Virus record (IMG/VR): IMGVR_UViG_3300030108_001677
Coordinates: 1-64,000 of that record
Strand: one strand, 5' to 3'
From: a virus
DNA length: 64,000 bases
This document shows positions 25,615-35,200 of this stretch, piece after piece (within the stretch, counting starts at the first letter, position 1; each line of letters opens with the position of its first letter). The notes beneath the pieces were generated by a model. That model ran no database searches. It saw only the letters and a program-made list of their open reading frames with translations, and was not told the DNA's origin. The position numbers were made by a program, and so were the translations under genes.

Positions 25615-25839
25615 ATGCCTTATCAGTGGTATGAATGCCGCACGAAAAAATGCAATAAAAAGCGAAAATGGTCAATTGCTAAGAGGCCGGGGTGCATAAA
25701 CTGTGGTCGTAAAAAGAATATGACTGTAATGGAACCTCAACCTCCACCACCGAAAGACTTTTTCAAGCAAGACCGTATAGAGGCCGCAGATCGTGTGTTA
25801 AAGGGCTGGGTTGATACCTTCAAGAGCCGTTCAAAATAG
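25615..25839 (+). CDS. Small zinc-ribbon-like protein, last gene of the + block
   Basis: 74 residues from ATG 25615. 'ECRTKKC' and 'CINCG' give four cysteines in a ribbon-like arrangement with many Lys/Arg around them. The second half has 'PQPPPPKDFF' and an amphipathic helix. Its 3' end overlaps the convergent methyltransferase gene by 9 bp. Nucleic-acid binding is likely; function unknown. Confidence 0.55.
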   Translation: MPYQWYECRTKKCNKKRKWSIAKRPGCINCGRKKNMTVMEPQPPPPKDFFKQDRIEAADRVLKGWVDTFKSRSK

Positions 25840-27201
25840 ACGCTGTTGTAGCGTAGTCGGCATTTGTAGTCCTTTCAACCCGAACATCTCCACCTGTGGG
25901 AATTTGTTTGCCTTTGGCTTACGAAGCCACGGATATATGGTGTAGCCACTGTCTATCGCATCTTTGATATATTCTTCCAGTGGTTGGTGCTTATCTTTAG
26001 CATACATGTAATTAGACAGTATAGATGGTCCGGAATGTTCCCTGCCTAAGCGCAAAATACCACGCTGGAAATCATCGTATGTTCTCCCCAACTGCTGTAA
26101 GCCCGTAGCACCATAGTCCATATCACGGGATATGTAAGGCGGATCTAGATACAACAGGTCGGTGGGTCGTAACAAATCACCGATGTCTAACGCATTACCC
26201 TGTGTAATGTCCACGCCTTTGTAGCGTGGTGCATAAGCATCAAGATTTATTTTGCGACTCATGTAAGGGAAAGCACGGAAATTTTTTGCTTGCTTTTGTT
26301 CATCTTCGCTGAACCCATCCCACGAACCCTGTGCGTGGTATCTGTTGAATTGTTCCATAGTGGCTCGACTGTTATCTCGGAATTTTTGGTTGGGGTATCG
26401 GCCTTCTGTATATGGAACACGATAATCACCTTCAAAATTCTTCATAGGCACTTGTTTGCCCTTCTCATTCATCTCGGTGCGACCCTGCCAATCTGTGCCT
26501 CTCCAATCGGTGCGGTAACTTGCTAAGTTATTTCCTACGAATAGACGAGCCATTCTCAACAATTCTTCATCGGTCATGTCCTCTCCATACATGTCACGCC
26601 TCATTCTCAAATGATTCAATTCGGCAAAGTTATCGTCTAACTCCTGTTGATTTTGAGGAATCACAACATCACCCATGCCTCTTTTGGCCTGTGTGTGTAT
26701 ATTCACAATGTCGGGATTCATGTCATTAATCAGCCCAGTGCCACGATTCATACCTAACACGAATGAACCACTACCACCCATAGGCTCAACGGGTCTATCC
26801 CATTCACCTAACTTAGATGCCATGACACGAAACTTGGGCATTTCGCTGGTCTTACCTCCCTCCCAATTGATGAAGGTTGTGAGCATGTTGTTTTCCGAAT
26901 CGGTAAATCCTCTCATAGCGTCAAAAATAGGTTGAGGATCTTGTCCAGCCAACACAGCGTTACGCATAGGCATGAGGGGTGTTCCCTCACGGACACCAAT
27001 AGAACCCTTCTTTTGCGCTTCTGTGGGCGTAAAAGGTGGGGGTGGTAGTGCTTTCCCTTCTTCTGTGAGTAAGCGCAAGGATTCAACAATCATAGGGTCT
27101 AATTCGTCTATGTCCTCATACTCAACTCCGTTGAATACAATACCTTTCATGATCGACCACGCTTCGGAGAACGCATCTCGATTCATAAACCAACGCCTCA
27201 C
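25831..27201 (-). CDS. Dam-like (D12 class) N6-adenine DNA methyltransferase
   Basis: 456 residues from GTG 27201, which overlaps the upstream stop as GTGA; ATG 27186, with GAGG 9 nt upstream, is the alternative. The SAM-binding loop is 'EPMGGSGSF' (139-147) and the catalytic motif D353-PPY356 sits in 'LLYLDPPYISRDMDYG', as in Dam/T4 Dam alpha-class enzymes. About 60 N-terminal residues and a long 150-300 insertion ('NHLRMRRDMYGEDMT...') are extra compared with the ~270-residue Dam. It is the last gene of the - block and the only enzyme at that end. Confidence 0.8.
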   Translation of the reverse strand: MRRWFMNRDAFSEAWSIMKGIVFNGVEYEDIDELDPMIVESLRLLTEEGKALPPPPFTPTEAQKKGSIGVREGTPLMPMRNAVLAGQDPQPIFDAMRGFTDSENNMLTTFINWEGGKTSEMPKFRVMASKLGEWDRPVEPMGGSGSFVLGMNRGTGLINDMNPDIVNIHTQAKRGMGDVVIPQNQQELDDNFAELNHLRMRRDMYGEDMTDEELLRMARLFVGNNLASYRTDWRGTDWQGRTEMNEKGKQVPMKNFEGDYRVPYTEGRYPNQKFRDNSRATMEQFNRYHAQGSWDGFSEDEQKQAKNFRAFPYMSRKINLDAYAPRYKGVDITQGNALDIGDLLRPTDLLYLDPPYISRDMDYGATGLQQLGRTYDDFQRGILRLGREHSGPSILSNYMYAKDKHQPLEEYIKDAIDSGYTIYPWLRKPKANKFPQVEMFGLKGLQMPTTLQQRLF

Positions 27202-27359
27202 TTTTTCGTGTGCCTAAGACCCGACCAGCATATCTCCTGTAATTCAGCGTCATTCTCAAAGATAACAAAATTCAATTCTTCGGTATCAACCACATCATAA
27301 GCAACCCAAGTTACAATAAAACCCAGTATCATTCCGCCTACAAACAAATATCCTATCAT
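27198..27359 (-). CDS. Small single-pass membrane protein
   Basis: 53 residues, too short for routine calling. The N-terminal ~20 residues are one hydrophobic helix ('YLFVGGMILGFIVTWVAY'); the rest is a polar, acidic tail. It is joined to both neighbours by ATGA/GTGA overlaps, which supports it. Position at the end of the late block would fit a holin/spanin-like or entry-related membrane protein, but that is only context. Confidence 0.55.
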   Translation of the reverse strand: MIGYLFVGGMILGFIVTWVAYDVVDTEELNFVIFENDAELQEICWSGLRHTKK

Positions 27360-27631
27360 CTATCTCTCGCCACCCTTTGTCCACCTGCACCTAATTGCCT
27401 TCGCATCTTAGGTCTTGCGCCCGAACCGCTACCTCTTGTCTTACTTCTCTTGTATCGGTTCGCTGTTCGCTTGGATTTGTTCTTGCGTGATACGCCCCAC
27501 GCCCTTCTTTTTGCCTGTCGTTCAGCACGGCCTGTGAGAGTATTCTTTGAATATCCTCTAAAATTACCTTTGATTACTGACCATCCGACATCTGCGGCAC
27601 GCTTTTCAACTTGGGATTTGCGTTCCGCCAT
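27356..27631 (-). CDS. Highly basic Arg/Lys-rich protein
   Basis: 91 residues with about a third Arg or Lys ('SRKNKSKRTANRYKRSKTRGSG'), and no hydrophobic core in the second half. GGTGAT directly precedes ATG 27631, so the start is well supported even though it lies 58 nt inside the upstream zinc-ribbon gene. Likely binds nucleic acid non-specifically (condensation or packaging), inferred from composition. Confidence 0.55.
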   Translation of the reverse strand: MAERKSQVEKRAADVGWSVIKGNFRGYSKNTLTGRAERQAKRRAWGVSRKNKSKRTANRYKRSKTRGSGSGARPKMRRQLGAGGQRVARDR

Positions 27632-27810
27632 ATATCACCGCATGAAGGACATTCCCATAAAAATATCCTATCACGACTACCTGCATAGAACCCGTTTATG
27701 CGTAATGCCAACACTTCGGAACCACAAGATTTGCATATTTGTGACACCTTCGCACGATATGTTCTCGCCTTCATTCCAATTAGGTCTAAGTCCAAATCAA
27801 TACCCCGCAT
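27574..27810 (-). CDS. Zinc-ribbon protein
   Basis: 78 residues from ATG 27810; GTG 27837 or ATG 27774 are alternatives because no clear ribosome binding site decides. 'ICKSCG' and 'ECPSCG' about 30 residues apart form a classical zinc ribbon. It overlaps both neighbours (14 and 58 nt). Role unknown. Confidence 0.55.
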   Translation of the reverse strand: MRGIDLDLDLIGMKARTYRAKVSQICKSCGSEVLALRINGFYAGSRDRIFLWECPSCGDIWRNANPKLKSVPQMSDGQ

Positions 27811-28924
27811 GTGTATATGTAACTTCGACTTGACCACCGGCAGGTGGTATGGGCTGTAATGTTGTTATTGTTTTACCCACTACATTGTAATGCACACCTT
27901 CAATCAAAATTAATGGACCCGTCATGGGGTTTGGTGCGGGCACTGTAATCAAATGCAAATTGTTAACTTGAGATAGTAATGGCTCAAACGACAACAAAGG
28001 CGCACACACACCGGGTGCGGCTGGTAAGGTAATCAATTCCTTTTCCATACGGTGAACAGGCGTTATTTGGTAAGAGCCACCGTTACCTACACCAACTGCT
28101 TGGTCGGATTGGAAAAACAAGTGCGTTTGCCCAGCACCGTGTGGTTGAGTATTGGCTGGCGAATGCCCAGTCGGATCTCTTGTATAGAAAACACCCATGC
28201 CATTAACAGGCAAGTTTCCAGCGTTCAAAGCGGGTGTTAAGGAGTAATCATTCAACGGGTCGGTTGGGTTGCCGCCAGCATTTACTAATTTAGTCAAGGG
28301 TATAGGACCGCCACGAATGAACATGCGCTTATCTTCTATGGCGGCTACATTCAAAGGATTAGCGAAGGCAACACGCAGTGCGCCCAATACTACTGATTGT
28401 TTGACAAGGTGTGAATATGGCATTTGTGGATATACGCCAGTGGTGGTGTCCACAATATCACCACAAACCAAACCTATGTTGTTTGTTCCATTCAATTCGG
28501 GGTCAACTATGACAAGAACCCAGCATTCTTGATTTGCTTGTGAAGGCAAAACCATACCTGCGGCATTGAATCGTGAATTGTAATAACCGGCAGTATCAAC
28601 ATTGAAGGCATTTGCTGAACCAACAGTGTAAAAACATCCGTCAAGACACGCAACACCCTGATCGACAAAGATAGAGTTAGTGCCACCACCACTGTTTGGC
28701 CTCACCACACAATTACCTACAACGGGATTGTTTCTATCAGTGCCGCCACTGTCTTGTGAGTAATTTGTTAGATTGATTGGCACTACTCCATTAGTAATAC
28801 CACGCTCAACCATATTCGTCAAGGTGGCTGACGACAAAACATCCGTATCACGCAAGCCATCGGATTGCCATGTGGCACCCGTTCCTGTTTTCTCATGTCC
28901 TTCATTGAGTCCTGTTGTGCCCAT
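27797..28924 (-). CDS. Virion (tail/baseplate) structural protein candidate
   Basis: 375 residues, beta-rich, Gly/Asn/Thr/Val composition typical of tail and baseplate proteins ('VVRPNSGGGTNSIFVDQGVACLDGCFYTVG'; 'GGQVEVTYTHAGY' at the end). No transmembrane segment or signal peptide. It follows the 3111-residue tail protein and a 113-residue adaptor-like protein with one-nucleotide stop-start overlaps. Specific family not recognised. Confidence 0.5.
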   Translation of the reverse strand: MGTTGLNEGHEKTGTGATWQSDGLRDTDVLSSATLTNMVERGITNGVVPINLTNYSQDSGGTDRNNPVVGNCVVRPNSGGGTNSIFVDQGVACLDGCFYTVGSANAFNVDTAGYYNSRFNAAGMVLPSQANQECWVLVIVDPELNGTNNIGLVCGDIVDTTTGVYPQMPYSHLVKQSVVLGALRVAFANPLNVAAIEDKRMFIRGGPIPLTKLVNAGGNPTDPLNDYSLTPALNAGNLPVNGMGVFYTRDPTGHSPANTQPHGAGQTHLFFQSDQAVGVGNGGSYQITPVHRMEKELITLPAAPGVCAPLLSFEPLLSQVNNLHLITVPAPNPMTGPLILIEGVHYNVVGKTITTLQPIPPAGGQVEVTYTHAGY

Positions 28925-29265
28925 TATCTCACTTCCATGACGACATCTATTCTTACTTCATTGGTAGCATTTTTACTGATAGGAATGAAAGACGACCTAA
29001 ACGCTGGGTTGTCTAATGGTGTGTTACCGTGTATAACTACTTCTTTGATTGCTTGTGCCGATACTTGGTCTGTTCCAAACAGTGCATTCACTGATATGGT
29101 TCTATCATCAACACGCTGAACAACTGGTGTTTTGGTTAGTGCTACATTACCCACACCGTTGTTTCTCCTTGAGGCTTCACCGCCCGTTGTTCCAAGACTC
29201 ATGTTTTTCACAAGGGTCTGTAAATGGTCTGTTAATTTTGCTTTGATTGAATCTAATATTGGCAT
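28924..29265 (-). CDS. Small tail/baseplate-like protein
   Basis: 113 residues. The second half ('ISVNALFGTDQVSAQAIKEVVIHG', 'FRSSFIPISKN', 'EVRIDVVMEV') has the pattern of phage tail-fibre or baseplate adaptor segments, where a strand describing 'EvgLf' precedes a strand ending 'i..ei'. GAGGTG precedes the ATG. Context: directly after the giant hub protein. Confidence 0.45.
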   Translation of the reverse strand: MPILDSIKAKLTDHLQTLVKNMSLGTTGGEASRRNNGVGNVALTKTPVVQRVDDRTISVNALFGTDQVSAQAIKEVVIHGNTPLDNPAFRSSFIPISKNATNEVRIDVVMEVR

Positions 29266-32200
29266 TATCGCACCTCGTAAAACACCGACTTAGAATGACC
29301 CAATGGGTCTGCCCTGTTAGAACTTACCCTTAATTCGGTGTTGTCGGGTATAGTTACTAAGTTATTCGCAGTGAGCGTAATTTGTGTGGCTGAAACAGGG
29401 TTGCTCGCAACCACACCAACAAACTGACCATCAGCCAAATACACACCGTCATTCGCTTTGAAACGCTGTCGTGGATCTTTACCATCCACAGTGATAAAGG
29501 TGGTAGTGTTGGCATTGATAGCACCATTCTTCAACACACCAGTAAGACCACCTTTCACACCAATAGCACCCAACTGGCTTGTTTGTTCAGTGTTTCGCCA
29601 CCTACCACCAATCAATAATCTATTGTTGAGAACAAATCGTGTCAAGATTCTTTGGGCTGATAGTATGCGAACAGTGTCCGACATACTTACTGATACCTGC
29701 TCACTAAATTCACCCGTTGGTTTCTCACTGGTAGTTTGTAATGACGACAAAATATCAGCCAGTAAGCCTTCAATGCCTTTTTCGTATTGACCAATAACCA
29801 TAGATGTCATTCCAGTGGTGCTGTCGTGTGTTGTTTCAAACACTGCGAACAAGCCTTTGATACCTTCGTTTGTGAAGTCCACTGCTATGATTTCACCGGG
29901 TTCAATGTGGCTGGCACTTACTAATCCATCCACCTTAATCAGCGATGCACCTTGTTCAGTTTTATTCATTATTCTCTTAGCCATTTTCTTTGCTACGGAA
30001 TTAGATGTCAAACCAGCAACAACATTGGTGGATGTCCTTGTAACCCCATTTTCATTACCACTACCACCCATTTGCTTTATCTTTTCCAAGTCTTTTATTT
30101 CCGCACGCACCTTTTCATTTTGAGCAAGTCTTTCTCCCTCAACAATTACATGGTTTGCCATTTCCAACATAGCACTGACTTCTATGTTTTGAGGACCGCT
30201 ACTTGTTCCAAGTCGCTTTTCTTTAGCCACAAAAGCATCCTTTGAGTATAGTATGATACCTGTGCTATCCATTACTAATTGTCTATCATCGAATTGAGAT
30301 AGTGAGCGCAAAACCTCCATCAATCCAACTCCGGTCATATCACGATCTGTAAATACACTACTGTGTTCAATGGTAGCATATAATGATGGGTGGGCATTCA
30401 AGTATGCTTCTTGGGATTCTCCAATGTCAAACAACAAAATGCTGTTAAAAATAAGGTCGGTGATTTGATTATCCATTTTTTGTGACAATACTGGTTCGTA
30501 TGGCAATAAGTCGGCACCATCGAGAGTATCTTCGACATCTTTCAATAACAACAAAGCGGCATCGGTGGTTCTTACCCCAACGCTCATGTAATGTGCGAGT
30601 CTAACATATCCGTCTAAGGCAACACCGGAGTCTGCAAGTGAATTTTCTGTAAGGTTACGGAATTTTAGTGTGTTGTCAACAGCACCCGATATTCTCCATC
30701 GGTTTCTTGAGGCATCAAGCAAATACGGGGAGAAGTGATTTGTTGAAAGAGCCTTGCCGTCAATATATACGGTGCTTAGACCACCTGTGCCCGGTTTGCG
30801 TATGTAAGACAATGTTCCTTCTTTGTTTCCATCGTTTAGCACGAAACGCTGGGGAGTTAGCATCGTGAAATCGGATGGTTCGTAGTGCCCTATCCCACGA
30901 TATGATATTGCGGTGGATAGTGTAGTATCATCAAGTGGACTGGTAGCCTCCCACTTTTCTATTTCATACCCCGCCATTGTTATAGCGTTATCCACTAACG
31001 AAGGCAAGACTACAAGTGAGTGACCTGCTGGATATGTGTGTGCTATTGTGGATTTTATGGTAGCCGATGGGTTCTTTCCAAATATTACCTCCCTACCCGA
31101 TAAGTCATTTATAGCAAGACAGTCACCTGTTGATGATGAAATAATAAAAGTGGTTTCAGTCCTTGAAGTGTAAAGTAATGAACCACTTAGACCTATGATT
31201 ACTAATGCCCCCGAAGTCGGAAATCCTGTTGCATCTTCAACCGTCAATACATTACCAGCGTCAACCCGAATGGTAGTCCTTGAGCCGAGTGTTGTCATTG
31301 TGTGATCTGCTTGAGAAGTCACGGCAATCTCATCATTTGCCATTCGCAAATATGGGCGCATCCTTCTATGTTGGTCTGTGTAATTGAGTCCGGTTTTGAT
31401 TTCCGTTTGAGAAACTACATGGCCGCCACCGGGATGTGTGCTTTGAGAGTATCTTGCGTCAATTGTAGTGTCCAATTGCCCATTTTGGTTACGCCTTGCG
31501 GCATCGGATTTGAAGTGTTGAAGCATGTTTGCGCTCGGTATCAAATGCCAAATTTCATCTCTATCATTACCATCCGGCCATGTCATAACTGGCGACTTAT
31601 CATCAATTGCAGTGATAGGTTCGATGAAACCTTTTTGTTTGTTGTTGTTTAACTCAAACATACCATATCGTTTGTCACGGGTGAATGGTTGATGAGCGTT
31701 ACCCGATTGTGATAGTGTGCTAAACCCACCAAGCAACCACCCGTCTTGGCCTAAATCATTAGCATCGTCTTGTCTTGACGACCAGCCAAAGACCTTCAAT
31801 GGCCTTACCATACGCATGATGTAGTGTGCTTCTTTACGCACTGGTTGTAAAGTGGCAGATGCCTGTGCTTGTGTGAAGTCAATGTTAGCCAAATCACCAA
31901 CGGGGGTGACAGAACGCATTTTATTCTTATTATCTCTATACTCTAACCATTCTCGTTTCAAGATATATACACCACCCCACGGTGGCAAATCACCACAACC
32001 TCTAACTGCCCAATGGTCTTGTATGTGTTCAGTAAAATTAGATACGGTGTCGCCTTGCACTGGATTTCCTAAATTGGTTTTATTATTCAAACACCATTGG
32101 GGATAATCTTGTCTTAGGTTGGCATTACTTACACCGCCGTATGTTCCTTCAAAGGTTGAAGCGTTAAGTCTTGATGAACCAGCATTTTTCGACATGACGG

Positions 32201-35200
32201 TTTCCGTAACATAGGATGGAGTCAATGGGAAATGTTGCCCTATCGCCAAATCACTGTGCAAAGAAACAGCCTTTGTGCTGGTAACAAGATATTCTTCATT
32301 CTTGTTGTCTTTCCTTTCACTATTGGTTTCAACAACCATACCAAGTCTTGGTGATAAGTCGGATTGGACTTGTCTGTGATCGGCTATCTCGGATAATGGA
32401 ATCGGCATTACGCCCCTTTCAGCACTTGTTCCACCCGTAGCGTCTTTCATGTTTAATGACCGACCCCAATTGTTGGCTGGGTAATGGACTAAATCTCCGC
32501 TTGTTTGGGCGTGGTCGGTTGGGTGTGCGTTAAGATGCAGGTTGTTACCTTTGTATGTTGCTTGATTACCGTTACCAAGTATTGGGTCGGAACCCTCATT
32601 CAACACTTTGGCGTGTAAGAATTTAGCATTGGCACCGGTTGTGTCTGTGATGTTGGTTCTTTCCGCAGTGACTATACCTGCTGGCATCGCTTTGGGAGAT
32701 ACCATACCTAAACTTTCAATTTCTAATGTCCTACCCATACCGACCTTTCTTTCCTTTGGAGTCCACTTATCGTTAGACAACCTTGTGTAGCCTTGTAAAT
32801 CAAATGCTTCGTTAGTATGTTCGCTCATTACTACACCAATAGGAACGGTTCTATGTATTCCATCATTCAATGCTGATGTTTGCCAATCGTCACCAACAGG
32901 CAATTTGTTCATGGTGTCATGTATTCCTCCGTCAAACCTACCCGAAGCCTGTATCTTTTGTTGATTGGTGGCATCAACATTAGGCTTACCTGCAAGCATG
33001 TTCAAAGAGTCACTACCGCTTCGGAAACCAAAGGCTCTTACAGGCAACCTGCGACTCCAATCAACAGCAACCATAGGATTTCTTACTGATGTTACTTCAT
33101 TCCACACATCACTGTTGCTAACATCTTGGTCTAAGATTGAACGGAGAATGTTTTTGGTCGGATTCAACCCATCGCCTATGCCTTCACCACGACTTTTCCT
33201 TCTTGTGTAACCGTAGTAAGAAAAGTGTGGTCGCAATTCAAGTGTTCCTTCGGCCTCATTGATACCATCATGCCCCATTAAAACTGCACCTGCGGCTCTT
33301 TGACCTAAAACACTGCCGTGCCCTGCGGCAAGGAGTCCGTTGTAGCCGTAATTCTGTAACCACTGAAAAGCATATAGCCTTTCAAACGGCATAGCAACCT
33401 TTGGTGTTCCTTCTTGCTGATTACCACCTGCCTCAACATTAGCATTTCTTAACATCAAGCCTCGTAGTGGAGGGGTGTTGATGCCCTTCGGCATACCTGC
33501 ACTTCTATACCGGAATGTCATGTAATGTTCACGGCTTGTGCCAAACAACGCAGGGTGACTATACTCCGCAAGCCATGTGCATAAGAAAGCATCGGGGGTA
33601 GCACCGGAGTTAGTGCCATCAGCCTTCACTAAAGCCAAGTCATTGTGTTCAGCGTTTCTATCGAACCCTGCTGATAATGATTTATCTTTTGGAATAGGCG
33701 ATGCGGAGGCATTGACAAGATCAGGGTCATGTGCTATGAGAGGCGGCACCGTTCCTAACTCCGTTCCTACACGGGGTTGTAACCAACCAGCAGGGTGTCC
33801 ATAATATGTGTTAGTGCATCGGTTTAATAACATGCTACCGGGTTTTCTTTGAAAGTTTTGTAAAGAAGGCTGTGGGCGGCCACCCATTTGTAAATACTGA
33901 TTTAATATAAAGCCGTTCAAGGTAAATTCTTCTCCGGCATTATGTCTATTTGTTACGGTTCTTGATGTTGCTAAATCTAAAGCCACAGCCGCATTGTGGG
34001 CGGCATTACCGTAGCCACCAAAATTCTGTAACTCTTTACCTAAAACATCTTGAACAAAGTGTTGTTGTTCCTTAGCACCTTCGGTGGCAGTATGCTCTTG
34101 GCCGGGTGCAAATAAGATGTCATAATTATCTTTAGGCGCACTGGTAAAAACACGATGGTGGAAAGGCATGGTATTGTTTTTGATTTCACCGTGTGGTAAT
34201 CCATCAGCCGAGAAAGAACCTGCGTTCATGACTTGGTTTCTTACTTCTAATGTATCAAGATAATATGTTGTTGCATTTTGACTGGTGTGTGCTGATTGAA
34301 AGCCCCAGTGTTTGTATTCCGACTCCGCTTCAAACATAAGTGAATATGCCGAACCACTTGAGCGATGCAATTGCCTACGCATAGAAATAGGCGTTCCTCT
34401 TACGGTCATTGGGGTTACGAATGAATGCCCCTGCCTACCAAATCTAATTCGATGGTGTGCTAATTTGTATGCGGCTAAACCTCCATTACCATCAAGCACT
34501 GAACCCCTTTCCACATGATCTGATAATCTATGAGATGCAAACAGTCGTGTGGTGCCGCTTGGTTTGGCACCGGGTGTATTGTTCAAGTCTAAACCAAATT
34601 TGCTGGTCAAAGTATCGTGAAGAATGCGAACAGGATGAAAGTGAAGAACCATGTCGTTTGTGTCAAACTGTGAGGCTTCTCCCTGCGTGGAGTATGGACT
34701 CAACCCTGCTTCAATTACACCCGGCTCATCGGGTCTTGGTATGCTCAATCCACCCATTCCCCAAGATAAGTGTCGCCATGCTTGCACCCTATCATGACCC
34801 GAATATACGAGAATGTTACCCGGTATCTCATCTTGACTCGGTAAGCGTAATTGCAGGTTAGGTTCAATACCACTGTTTGGCGATGAGGGCACTGTTGTTT
34901 CTTGATTGGTTGCAGGATCTATGCGTGATTGTTTGTAATTGTAATCTCTAATAACTGTGCCAAACGGTGAACCTCCCTCAAGCACTAACTCGGCACCGGT
35001 ATCATCAACTACCGGTATTGAATCAAATACTCTTTCTTCATTTGGTATTTGTAATCCTTTTACCCGTTCAGTGTTGACATCCCTTACAACTCTATACGGC
35101 CTGTGTATATGTCCAGCACCACCTGTTGGTAAAGAATTTATGCCCCTTATCAAACTACCAGTTTTTAGACTATGGTAATTTACTGCTTTATTTTTACTCA

